A DNA stretch of 64,000 bases from positions 7,378,001 through 7,442,000 of the forward strand of contig NC_079875.1 in the NCBI RefSeq assembly GCF_029227915.1, read 5' to 3'. The notes under the pieces are model-generated. The model made no database searches. It was not told the DNA's origin and was given only the letters and a program-made list of their open reading frames with translations. Source of the stretch: Hydractinia symbiolongicarpus (Eukaryota; Cnidaria; Hydrozoa; Anthoathecata; Hydractiniidae). The position numbers and the translations under genes were made by a program. Below are positions 12,416 through 25,600 of the stretch, one piece after another; within the stretch, counting starts at the first letter, position 1; each line of letters opens with the position of its first letter.

Positions 12416-14270
12416 TAGTATAGCTAGGTAAAAAAGGAGAATACAGATAAACCAGAGAAGATAAGAATTCAAGCTATAAATCAAAAAAGCAATACTACAA
12501 AAATTATTTCCTTGAGTTAAGCTATGAAGGTATAAACAAGTACGTTGATGTTGCTGCAGTACAGAACATTTATGAAAATACTGACGGGAAAGTTTTATAT
12601 GTTTTGCTAACCATCTGGCTTATTCAAGCGGGAATTACGGGATTTTATGAATTCGGATTGGCTCAGTGATTTTGAAGACAGCCCAATGTGGACCAGTATT
12701 TCCCTTTATCCAAAAAATGACAGTTTCAAATGCATACAAGCACGAAAAAGCAATTATAAGGACGTTTTGAGAACGATTTTATCTCAGATTTCTACAATGT
12801 ATTACTTAATGAATTCATTTTATGCACACAAAACAACAACAACATCATGTTTGGTTGTTGAAGTAACGTTAGCGTTAATATTATGTCTAGAGACTCTTCA
12901 ACATGGTTCTAGTTAACTGCCTAGCTATATTATCTAACAAACCGGTACTAAGATATCCAAGTTTTATTAAAAATTATGAATGTAGAACAACGAATATATG
13001 GAAAAAGCACGATCAGAATTCTGGCGATATGTTGTAGTGCAACCTAAGGTAATCGTTTAAAATTTTATCCGTCTTTAATAGATGCTGGCAAACTCATCCT
13101 GTGTTGGAGATCATGTAGTTACAATAAAACTACTATTACTATATATGGACACACAAGGGTCATATTTAAAGGAATATCAAACGGTTATCTTGCTCCAAAA
13201 TTATCTAAATGCCGTGATATTTTACCCGTTTACCAAGTTTAATGACATAACCATAAGCATTTCCGAAAATAAAGGTCTTTATACTTTTTATTTTTGATTT
13301 TAAATTAGTTCTTCAGACCAAGGAATAAAGATTGCTAATGACAGTAGAAGTTGACGGATGTTTTAAATTACGCTGCTGATTCTGTATCATTTACTTGTTT
13401 TGCTTTTAGCTATTCGTGTCTTTTGTACGGCGGACATTGTACATCAAAAGGAACTTTGGGCACACAGTTCCTGTTTAAAATTAACAATTTATCACAACTG
13501 ATATTTGATCCTACGAAATGCGTACCATATTTAGGGATTAATATTCAAACTATAAAGTTTTATATTAGTTTTCTACAACAGTGCGTTAAAAGTGTATAAG
13601 AAGTAAGTTAAAGCAGGTACATGGTTTGAACTCAACACCACTTTAATTTTCTAAATAATAGCAACGAAAATTCCGAAATTCTGAGAATAAGAAAAATATG
13701 TATCAATAATAAGTGTGGAAAACCAAAAAACAACATTAAAGGACGTCCACCTTATTGAAATACTCAGTAAAACGTCGCATTTACGCATCTGTTGTAAGTA
13801 CCTTCAAACATGAAACAACATTAATCCTTATATAGCCTTTAGTTCGACAAACCTGAAATTCCCATATTTTTTCGACTGCAATTATTTTGACCACCGCTAG
13901 TTCAATACAGGTAAACACTACCCGATAGAAAATTAATTTCTTTTTTATATAAGCTTGTAGTTTGATATGAAAAAATCAATAATCACCAGTTATGGCCAAC
14001 AGATGGCAGATCAATATTTCAGATTAACAAGAAACAGTGAATTGGTGAGGAATTAAAATGTAAAAACAATACACACAGTCTATCAGTAAAAGTTATAAAA
14101 AATATCTTCTTTTAAAATTCAACATTTCAAATTGAAATTAAAATGATCACATAACAATGAAAATAACAATATGTAAGTTTCAATTAAAAAATTTAACAAA
14201 TTCAAAGAAGTTTCAAAGTGTTGCAGGAAAATATAATTGTATAACGTCACACATTAAGAACTGTTGTTAT
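12416..14270. other. gene-poor stretch with possible coding relics
   Basis: Short open stretches at 12500-12640 and 12647-12916 have fairly protein-like composition but change frame and match no family I know. A 13082-13599 stretch is similar. None has convincing splice structure. I treat these as unassigned, possibly decayed coding sequence. Confidence 0.3.
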
Positions 14271-14732
14271 TTACATCAGAAGAGTAAAAACGCAATCCAA
14301 CACATTCCAATTTGATAGGTGATGTTTTAATAAGCCTTTGATCACATCATTACTAGTAACATTATAAGCAGTTTTTTTCCTTTGTCTCGTCCGTTTACAT
14401 CAATATTTTGTGCAGACAACAATAACTTAACACATTCAATATGACCACAATAAGATGCACAATGCAATAGTGTTACATTATTCTTAGCTCTACATTATTC
14501 TTACAGCCACAACATGCACTGATGTGACGTGCGTTTCCATTCTCTTCATCTACAGCATACACATCACTACCAGCATCAATCAAAGCTTTTACTATTGATG
14601 GTTTGTTGAAACCTGCAGTAATCATCAACAATGAAAAACCATCATTATTTCTCATTTTAATGATATTACGGTTATTGCTGAGAATCGATTGAAAGTTTTC
14701 CGCTTTAGCATGTTCTATGATATTTTGCAGTT
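14271..14732 (-). pseudogene. broken ankyrin-repeat exon, relative of the TRIM-ANK 3' exon
   Basis: After an acceptor at 14734-14733 (TTTTTAG), the minus strand reads E/L-QNIIEHAKAENFQSI, then an ankyrin unit with KPSIVKALIDAGSDVYAVDE. This closely parallels the last exon of the TRIM-ANK gene at 28886, including the same splice phase. The frame then ends at ELRIM-stop, while a second frame resumes with LLHCASYCGHIECVKLLLSA and runs to TAA at 14273. The break coincides with a short direct repeat, AAGAATAATGTA, occurring twice 17 bp apart. One ankyrin unit present in the other gene is missing. No upstream exons were found. It is a decayed partial paralogue, unless an unseen splice removes the break. 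Confidence 0.6.
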
Positions 14733-16077
14733 CTAAAAATAAGTGATATGTTAGGTTAAATTATAATAAATGAGCCGGATAGAAAAAATCTTTCTCTCTG
14801 TAATAATAGCTATTGTCCGTTTTTGTGCAAAATCGTACCACAGCAGCGACAAACATGAAATACGGTATATAAAGGAAGAGCGAATTCGTTGATTTATCTA
14901 AGGACAACAAAATGTAATTGTCACCTTTTTTACATGTTATTGTCACGTTTTTAGACACCTACAAATGCTGAGTACAAAAATTTTAAGATTCCGGCTCTGA
15001 ACGTATACTTAGGACGGAGAATCCTATGAAACCACCTAGGTAGCCTTTATTCTTGTGCTATCATCACCAATCTTATCAGCTGCACCTTCTGGGGCATTGG
15101 GTGCTATTAGCACCTCTGAATATAAAGGGAAAGTAGTCAAAAACTGTTATGTCTGTAACAGAATTTTCTAATAATCTTGCTTATACTTAATGCCCGTAGG
15201 TAGCTGTAGCTACACCCTTTACTGTGATATAAACTTTAACAAAAGTCTTAACTTTTTTAGCTTGAAAGGATAACGATGGGTTGCTTTCTTTGTTCCTATT
15301 AAGAGGTACAACAAAATTTTAAATCACTAATTCTTCTGCTCTATGCAGTTAGGTAGCCATCTTTATTTCTCATTTTAATGATATTACGGTTATTGCTGAG
15401 AATCGATTGAAAGTTTTCCGCTTTAGCATGTTCTATGATATTTTGCAGTTCTAAAAATAAGTGATATGTTAGGTTAAATTATAATAAATGAGCCGGATAG
15501 AAAAAATCTTTCTCTCTGTAATAATAGCTATTGTCCGTTTTTGTGCAAAATCGTACCACAGCAGCGACAAACATGAAATACGGTATATAAAGGAAGAGCG
15601 AATTCGTTGATTTATCTAAGGACAACAAAATGTAATTGTCACCTTTTTTACATGTTATTGTCACGTTTTTAGACACCTACAAATGCTGAGTACAAAAATT
15701 TTAAGATTCCGGCTCTGAACGTATACTTAGGACGGAGAATCCTATGAAACCACCTAGGTAGCCTTTATTCTTGTGCTATCATCACCAATCTTATCAGCTG
15801 CACCTTCTGGGGCATTGGGTGCTATTAGCACCTCTGAATATAAAGGGAAAGTAGTCAAAAACTGTTATGTCTGTAACAGAATTTTCTAATAATCTTGCTT
15901 ATACTTAATGCCCGTAGGTAGCTGTAGCTACACCCTTTACTGTGATATAAACTTTAACAAAAGTCTTAACTTTTTTAGCTTGAAAGGATAACGATGGGTT
16001 GCTTTCTTTGTTCCTATTAAGAGGTACAACAAAATTTTAAATCACTAATTCTTCTGCTCTATGCAGTTAGGTAGCCA
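14642..16077. repeat. 718-bp perfect tandem duplication
   Basis: Positions 14642-15359 and 15360-16077 are direct copies offset by exactly 718 bp, and I found no mismatch on reading. The unit contains the acceptor and first part of the ankyrin pseudo-exon and the sequence upstream of it. The second copy therefore carries an orphan 5' piece of that exon (about 15366-15450). Each copy also contains an identical 65-codon minus-strand ORF (14958-14761, 15676-15479) with no recognisable domain. The lack of divergence means a very recent event or an assembly artefact. Confidence 0.85.
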
Positions 16078-19000
16078 GCCACACTACTACCACTTTCATT
16101 AACACTTTTTCTTTAATTTAAAATAGCTGAGTGATTGTTTGAGATTAAGCTTTTTTGAAAACTGTAGCACACCTGTACGAGTGCGTCCAGTGTTAACTAT
16201 GGACTTTTTCCTGTATTTTTGATTTGATACTAAGCGCCCAGTGCGGTGTCACGATTGGTTTTTTAACCTTCGTGGAAATTTAGTCTATATAATAAAATAA
16301 TTTTGACCGATTGCTTTTTTTAGGACAGAATTACATCAGTTTATGAACTTTCAAGTATCGTTGCGAGAAAGTTATATTTTGAAAAATATATTACGCCCGA
16401 AACAGAATCATGTTATGTGCGCTTTACTCAACATACTGTTCAACGGCTCAACCTTAATGTCTAGAACAGTTTACGGTTTTATTATGCACTGAAGGTCATT
16501 TAACGAGTCACACAGTTACTTGTGGCTTAAATTGGTGTTTCAACGGCTGGTCTCCCAGCTAGTTTATGATACTAGCCTTACTCCACCTACCCGTTTGTAG
16601 CGTGTTAATTACGCAGGAAAATTTAAAGTACAAGTAAAAAATGCGATATAGTTTAAAGAACTTTGCTGTGACATGCAAACTCACGTGAAATTTCCAAGGG
16701 GTGACGACTGATAATAATACTCTTCGTCTATCTGTGACAGTCAAAGTGGCATTTTCCTTTAGTGTAGTAAAACGTTGTTTCTTATTTGCTATATTTTGGG
16801 ATGTTACGGCGCAATTTCCATAACAGTGATTTAACGCCAAGAGCTTAATTTATGAAGCCAATGCAACTCACTTATAACTTACGTTATTGTTCACAAACTC
16901 AGTAACTAGCAACCACCTGAAACCATGACGAAACCAATTTTATAACGCAGTGTCAACCCATCCATTTAGGAACAAACGGGTTGATGACTTTACCAGAAAA
17001 TCTTCAAACCCCAATATCTCTTCAAACATTAGTCAAAAATACATTACATTATACCTTATTTTGATCAACATTTAAGCTCTAAACAACAAACGTCATCGAA
17101 ATCTTTAAACCTTTATATTTCTTCAACGTTCGTTAAAAGCACGTAAACCTATGCAATGCTAAATTTGTTTTGAGAGATCATTACCCATGTCATAAAAATT
17201 CAACTGACGGATCTTATCCGTTCTTCTGCCTAACTGTACCTTTCCACGAGCTTATCGTCTAGTAATTAACAGTTAACGATCTCGTTAATTATATATTTGT
17301 ATGCAGCTTTTATTGGGCTTAAATCCCACTTCAGGTTTTACTCCATTGTACAGAAATATTATATTAAAATATCGTACCTGAAAACGTGTAGGACTTCTCC
17401 AGCGTTGTTGTGTTTTTCTGTACAACATCGCTACGAAATAATCATTAGATTATTACATAACACTGTAACTACTATAAAATCTCTACTAAGTGAGGAACTC
17501 AGGTAATTCATGCTATAAAAAATATTAATAAATGATAGGACAACAAAACTAAAAAAGACTACTATGTGTCAAAAATACATAAAGGTAAGGTTAGGAATTG
17601 AAACAAGGATTAAATTTGATAGCACACATGAACTAGCCTAAATCCATTATCGTCGTAGTGTAACGTCCAGGAACAGACAAGAGAAGAAAAATTAACACGT
17701 TTGCATTGTTCCATATTTTCTTGTCAATAAACCAATGTAAAACCATTTGTACAAATCTCAAAAGATTGGTGATGAATACAATGTTCAGAAGTGATGATGC
17801 GTCAAGAAAAAATATACAACTTCTTTATTTCATCCATAGCATCCAAACCACAAACTTCTTTGTCCTATGAAATAACAAACTTTAAATAAATTAAGCCACC
17901 ACGTCACAGACATAATCATCTAAGAATATTGTAAGACAAATTAAAGCTTTCTTCTCACCACCAATAAGTTCATTAGTAGAGATTTGTATTTATGGAGAAT
18001 TTATTTCTTATCCAATAAAGCAAATATTCCATTAAAATCTTTATCTATTAATCAAAAGACAAGATGAATTCTCATTACACTGCTCCAAAACACATTATGT
18101 AACTTTTACATATCCAAAAGAAAGCAACAAAAACTGCAATGGGGCGTTGTAAGAATCTTAATACCTGTAGCTAATAACAAGATAGCTACCATTGACATAT
18201 TGGTCAACAATCCATGCAGTCAATAGTCAGTGTTTAGTATTTAGACACACTACATATATCACGACAGAATTTAGATAATTCTATTACCACTTTCATTGAC
18301 TGCATTTTAACAGTTTAATAATTCTTATTTGCACGCACTAGCACTAGTGAATCAAGCGTAATGGTCAGAGTATAAGATACACATTTTAACTGGACAACCT
18401 GTTTATGACTTACTTTTACATGAAGTTAACAAAGTATGAAGTTAACGCAGTTTACCCTTAACTGCATTGCTTTTATATCGCATTAGTTACATCGACTCGT
18501 TAAGTTAGGCGATACATTAATTTTGTGATTACTTAAATTTCTTGAACGTTGGTTTTTTACAACTTTAAAAATGTAGGACAACAAATAGTGTTGATTTTCG
18601 CAAGTGTTGATATTCGGAAATTCAATTCACGCAGTAAAAGATTTTAGGAGAGGTGCCGAACATGATTATAACCATTTGTCTTGAAGAGAAATGTAAAAGA
18701 AATGTGAAAATAAAAATTATTTATACTACACTTCTCCAAACCCGCGTTAATATCATAACTGCGTTAGTTTTGTGCTTCTAAAAAATAAGTCTTTGACAAA
18801 CAGCGTTAAATCAAGTTAGATTAGTTAACTTTCAGAATTGTTACTTTTCCCAATTTGTTAATGTCCTGTAATAAGGTAGGAATGCATTTCATTCTATTTT
18901 TTAAAGCCGTAAGGAAACCGTGTTTAATATGTCAAACAAAGCTGCCATCAGTCTCAACTACATATAACATGCCAAATACTATTAATATGTCTCATAATGT

Positions 19001-22000
19001 TACAGTCATTGATCCATTCTCCTTTACTTAATAAATATTTTTAAGCAACACCATGTCATTGGTGGCCACTTTAAACCACAAGTATCAACTTCCTGAATGT
19101 TCCACTTTTAAACGCGTTTTTATTTACAGCTCCACATCTTGTTTTATTTATTAGATATTTCGTTATAAATTCACTTATCTATTCATGATAGAAGTTTATT
19201 CTTTCAGAATTTTTCAACTAGTATTCACAATTTCTCATTAACATTATTTATTCAACGAATTTGTTAAAGAAAATGTGAACAATATTTTATAAGCCATGTG
19301 CTCCTTATTTAACAAGGAATGGAAAATTGGTACAATATTCATCCATTATCACAATATCATCTTAGGAAGAGTACAAAGCATCGACGTGCTCGTAGTTACT
19401 GCTGCGTATCATTTACTTTACATCGAGGGGCAACAAAAAGTAACTTTAGCGGCGCGGCGAATTTTTCAAAAATACCTTTTTTTTAGTCGACAACAATTAG
19501 TTGCACAAAATTTGCTTGTCTAAGGACAATACCTGGACGGTTCGTGTTTGCACAGTTGAGTAGTCCAATTTATTTTAAACATGCGAAACATTTTTTATGA
19601 CAACCTGGTTCTTAGGAATTGATGCGGTATTACGGTGAAGCTGTTTATACCCAATTGTGTAGCCTGGATATTATAGATAAATGTGCTTAAAGGGTTAATG
19701 AGTAAAATAATTAATTTATATGTGGTTGTAGAGAAAATCAATATTTTATTCTTCAATAATATTTCCTAAAGATTGAATTACAAAGAACTACGATAAAAAT
19801 GTCATCGTAGTTTATTAGGGAGATTGCACTGCGTCATCTGTTAATGAATATAATCACACGATGACCTATTTTTTCTTGTTTGGCGCTTCTTCCACAGTGC
19901 AAATTATATCGTAATTACACTCTGTGGTGTGCAATTATTTCTTAATTGCACTCTAGGGTCCTAACTGCACTCTTTAAGGAGCGCCGATAATTTAAAAAAT
20001 ACACATGATGATGTAAATTCTAACTATAATAAAAAAAACTCATAAAACAATAAGGTAACAAAAAGGTCATAAAAAAATAGGGCTCATTAAATCTGAACAA
20101 GAGAAATAAAAACATTCGATATCGAGAAAATTATATTTTCTAAAGCGTTTATTTGTCGTTTAAGATAATTACTGTTGCTTTTGGAGGCATACCCATAAAT
20201 ATTTATTTTCTCGCGTTTTAAGATAAGTCAAAAAAGATATCTTTACAATGAATCGAACTAATGATAAATCGGGTAATAAAAAAATCAAAACATTGAAATT
20301 GACATCCTGTGCTACTCTTGCAAAAATAGATCATTGTGTGATTAGCTTTAATGGACTCGAAAAATTAAAAGCAAAAAAAAATACTCGTTCGATTATTTCC
20401 TAATTTCACTCGTAAACGTGCGAAAATATATACTGATAAAAATAAATAATGTCTCTCATCACATAACAATCGATTGGCATTTTATAACTATGTCCCAATT
20501 ATGCGTTCGTTTGTTACATGAATTGTTTTTTATCCTGCATTTTATTTGGTGTGTTTTGTAGGTGTTTTTAATATTATTCAGGCTCAGATCTGAGTTATCT
20601 TACTTTGAAATTTTTGTGACAAAATTGAGGTGCCTACTAAACATAACAAAGTAGTTGTCCTTTTTCTTATTCTATGGAGGAATTTAAAATATTCATGATT
20701 GTTATGCTGACAACCGTTAAAGGGCATTTCTGGCTACCTTCTGCTCTAACGTTGGGGAACCCATCAGTTGAAGAATATTTTTGTCTCTCATAGATGGTGC
20801 TGATTTTAACAATAACAGTTTATGATCAATTAGATAACATGTTGGCATTTTTGCCTCTCTGTGACGTCAATTAACGTCCGTCAGAGTTTGAAACTAAAGG
20901 AGGTGACATATGATTTCTTTAAATAAAACGTTTGGTTGATGGAAACACCAAACATCTCTTATCCTTTCACTCCAATCTCCTGCTTTAAAACTTCGATTAC
21001 GTTTTAATCTTTGAACATTCTCTTAATTTTAGCTTCTCGCTTTTCACGGAAACGGGGGTTACATATTTAAAACAGTGCACTATGCGATTGCTTACGTTGA
21101 ATACTAAATTAGGAATATACGTATGTGCCAAGATGAAAACGTAATCACGTAGTTGTGAGTTATCAATTATCAATGAAGCTGTGCCTAGCTGTGGCCAAAA
21201 AAGTCCATTACGTTTTTATCTTTTTTAAAAACATTCCCAAGAAATATGTTCTGGCTTTAATAACAGTTTTATTTATTTTAATAATTCACTAAAACAAATC
21301 ACGTGATAAATCACGTCCATAAACTAAGAACTTTTCTATTGTATTTTATCTTGCTGGGATGATTTTTTAAGCCACGTGAAATGTAATTGCTTTGTTATTA
21401 ATTACCTGTGTTGGCAAAGTCACGGCAAATTAAACATTGTTATTGTTTTTGTCGATTTCGTTTAAAACGTTTAATTTGAAGTCTTGTTAATGAATTTACC
21501 ATCAAACCCTTTTTTAGTAAGAAGCACTTTAAAATTAAAAAAATCTTAAGTTGATTCTACTACAGGGGTTAATAGCTAATCTATTATAATATATAATAAT
21601 AAGACAACAATGTCAGTCTGTTTGTAGCAGGAAAAATCAATTCTCTTTTTTACGGTTTTCTCAAAAAAGCTCTATAAAACATTTTTCTTAAAAAACTTTG
21701 ATCGATTTTCGATTAATGTTATTATCAATTAAAAAAGAAAAAATATACTGAATGAAAATTCTGAATACTAATTGAACAATTCTTAAGAGAAAAAATTGTA
21801 CCTTGAATAGACAAGTTAATTTATAATGAGTTTCAGTCAAGAAAGAATAACCTAAGAGAATGAAGATGTCGAGCTATCGAAAAAACGTTTAAAACTTGAA
21901 ATCTGACAGTAAGTAGATATTTGTGCTTTAAAACGGCCAACAGTAACATTTTACAATTTTGAAATACATAATCAAATATTTTGGATTCTTTTTATTTATG

Positions 22001-22651
22001 AAATACGGGAAAAATGATCAATAAATGTAACAAAATAACCATCAAAAGGACTTTGTATGACTGCATCTTAAAGTACTTTAAAAGAGTTAAGGTTTCTGCA
22101 GATATTTCATTAACAGCTAAAATTGTCAAAGAAAATTTCCGAGAAATAGCATTTGATATATTATCTGCAGCTTGAGACTAATGAAAATTACAGATCAATT
22201 ACAATTCCTGTACGTTTGCATGCATGAAATGAAATAACAGTAAGGAAATTGTTCGACTTTATTTCGGGTGATTAATTGTAATGATGTAACGCAGGACACA
22301 TTCGGCATCTTTACAATTACAACTATCATTCTTATTATTATTATTATTTATTTTATTGACATTTTTTACCAAGGCTCCACAGTTTCATTAGTGCTACTAT
22401 CAACGGGGATCCTGCGAAGATTCATTTAATACTCCTATTTGAACAACCAAAGTCTTGGGAGCACAGCAATATCCCAACAAGAAAACAGTCTAAACCCTAT
22501 TCTAAACCCTAAGCAGAAAGTATATATTGTTTCCGACATGACTGATTTAATAACATGTCTGACTTAAGCTTAACGTAAACGCATATTTCCATATACTACA
22601 CTAGTTTATTCTTTCTCTATTTAAGTATATTTAAAGAGTCCTTCAATAGCA
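16078..22651. other. 6.5-kb region without a supported gene
   Basis: Stop codons are dense in all frames. Short ORFs (for example 16840-16559 minus, 19296-19523 plus) lack motifs or splice context. A small inverted-repeat element lies at 19882-19985 and an (ATT)n run near 22330-22350. The right end must contain the promoter or 5' UTR of the TRIM-ANK gene; AATATATTAAG-type AT-rich sequence there is not diagnostic. Confidence 0.4.
19882..19985. mobile_element. short inverted-repeat element (GGCGCT ends)
   Basis: About 104 bp with termini GGCGCTTCTTCCACAGTGCA and, reversed from the right, GGCGCTCCTTAAAGAGTGCA. The interior repeats the word ATTGCACTCT or close variants. It looks like a miniature inverted-repeat transposon or a foldback remnant. 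Confidence 0.4.
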
Positions 22652-25600
22652 ATGGCTTTGGCTGAAGCATCACTAGACCAACTTTCCTCGTTATTGGAAT
22701 GCACTATTTGCTTAGACACATATCATCATCCAAAGCATCTTAAATGTGGGCATACGTATTGCCAACATTGTTTAGATGACCTTGCTACTTTTAAAGAAGA
22801 CGGAAGTGCTGAAATACCGTGTCCATTTAAATGCTCCACAAAAACAAGACTTGGTCCACACGAGACAGTATCAACGTTAAATACTGCTTATGTGGTGAAT
22901 AACATTGTGAATACGCTGTATGTACATTATTCTCCATTCTAAAAAACAAATTCTGTTTATTAAAATATAAGAAAAAACTCGTATATATGCCAGCGAAAAG
23001 ATCCGTCTTTATACTTGATCGTTCTATATTTTATTTCAATCAAGTAAGCTGTAAAAACAGAATATTCAGCTTCGGAAATAGTAAACATTAATTTATTCTT
23101 TCTTGAATTTTTGTGGTTGCGATACATTTCCGAAAAGTAAAGTAACCTTATAAAAGATACCAAAGTAAAAAAACTGCAAAATTACAAGTCCTAGTTTTGT
23201 TTTTATAGGTCCAATGTTAAAGAAAGTAATCCAAAATGTCAGCAAAGCAAGAAATGTAAGCGAATTGTCAGCTGCTCTTGTGCAACGTGCGGTGCAAAGA
23301 TTTGTGAAAAATGTCAAAACATACATTCTTGCATCAACAAATCATTTATCAATGTCACCTTTAATGATAAATTACAACCACTGTGTAAGGAACATAATTC
23401 CCCTGGAAGATATGTCTGTATTGACTGTCACAATAAGTTTACATGCGTATATTGTAAAAACAGAAGCCATAAGAATCACGAAATGAAATCGATTGCTGAG
23501 TTTGGTGAGGAAGCAAGAAAGTGGTTTCAGTGTTTCATAGGATCGTTTGAGGAAACAAAATTGGTATTGGAAAAATTAACAAAAGAATATCATGAGTCGT
23601 TAAAAAGTTTCAAATGTAGCAGAGAAGCATTTGTTCTTGAATTAAAAATCAGGAAGTTAAAAAGAATAGAAGATTATCTGAAAAAACTAAACACGGAAGA
23701 AGAAAATCTGCTGCTAAGTTTTGATCAAAAGATGAAAGAATTTGAATCAAAAATATTTTCAAGTGGACTCACCAACAATACTAGAATGCAGGAATTTTCG
23801 AAGTACATGGAAGAATTCAATTCAAAATGCGACTTTGAATTAGTCGCCGAGAAGTTGGAAATTAAAAGAAAACTTTGCATCTATCTTCCTTACCAAGAGT
23901 TATCCCCAGTTATAATATGCATCTTAAACACTATAATGAACAAGATGGCTTGACAAATCCGTTGGGAGAAATGAAAATCTCTGTCGATGATGTCAACGCT
24001 GTAGACCATAACAAATGTTCTGTTTACAAAAGTACGATGGATAAAACTGAAAAAATGCCTAGCTATGCACAATTAGAAAATAATTTGGAAAGCTTACTCA
24101 TTGAAATCAAAGGTATTTTTAAAGTGATTTAATTTTATTTCCTTAAAATTCTACGTAAGTGATTTCAATTTTTGTTTTCAATCTGTTTTATAGGTTACAA
24201 ACAATCCGTAAAACGTGTTTGTTGGCAAGAGCCAAAGAGGTAAGCACATTTAAAGCAGAAAATTTGTATTTTTTCTCTTTTTTATTTTGTAAATTAAGTG
24301 CTGAACATTTTCAAAATGTGAAAATTTATTTTCTTCAAAATAAATCACTTAAAAATAAAATTGACAGTCCATGCAGCACAGCTAAGTACAACTAATCTTA
24401 TAAATGCAGAAAATTTGTTTTTTCTCTTTTTTTTTTGTAAATTAAGTGAAGAACATTTTCCAAATGTGAAAATTTATTTTTCCCTAAAATAAATAACTTA
24501 AAAATAAATCGTTGTTACGGAGAAGCATATCTCACTTAATTGTTGTCCGTCCATGCAGCACAGCATGATACAACTATTCATTGAAGGATTATATCTATTG
24601 TTATACTAATCGTTAACGACGGTGGAGAAATCCACTTAGGCAGAAGGACAATGAACAAATAGGTTGTTTTAGATGTTTTGCTCACGTCAGCAGTGCAGTG
24701 CAGATAAAAATTGTGGTCAAAGTTTATTTCTTCTTTGTCTATAATGTGTAGAGCTTGAAACCTTGGTTAAAATATTGTATAGCATCATATGTTTTCCACG
24801 AACGCCTAAGGAAATATAAGGGTTTAAAAATTTTGCAGACGTCAGCAAAGACCCGCCAAAATACACAAAAAAAGTTTTTAATAATTTTTTAACTGTTACC
24901 TTCATCGCATAGGCTGAAACGCTGATCAAGAAAATGTATAGGGTTATGTATCTTTGACAAACGGTTGCGGAAATATTGTGCTATAGGTGTTTTTGATGAC
25001 GTCATCAACCCGTTTGTTCCGAAACGGATCGGGGACCCAAGGGTTGAGAAACTTACCCAAATTGATACCTAATTACCGGTGCGATGAAGAATGGCTGACG
25101 TTACCACCTCGTTTCCAAGTTATTTGGCCTCAAAAATATCAGTGCGTTGTAGTGGCTTCATTAATTTAATATCAGATATTGACGTTAAATTAGAAATATT
25201 AGGAATATAGAAAATTTAACAGATGAGACAAAAGATTTTCGGCTACATTAAAGGAAAATGAACACAACTTTGCCTGTTATAGATAGACAGACACACAGAC
25301 ACAGTCTCTGTATTGTGATAAGAGACTAGTCGATAAGGCCCGTGGAAAAATTCACGTAGGCAGAAAAACAGTAAATATCTGTCATTTAAAGTTTGGTGAC
25401 ATCAACAAATATTTTAGTACATAAAATACTGTCCTTCACCAAAAAAATTAAATTGAAAATGCAAAAAAGACTGTTTCCATAAAAGTTTTTAAAATCTTAC
25501 ACAAAATTTCAAATCTCAAATCGCATGAAATACTCCCAAGAAAAAAAAGCAGTTTTCCAAGTTATTTGGCCCCAAATTTTTAAGTCCACTGTAAAGGTTT

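Noticed and set aside
14761-15676. Two identical 65-codon ORFs as real genes
   Set aside because: They are identical only because the DNA is duplicated; they start at a GTG, lack any motif and show no splice or coding signal.
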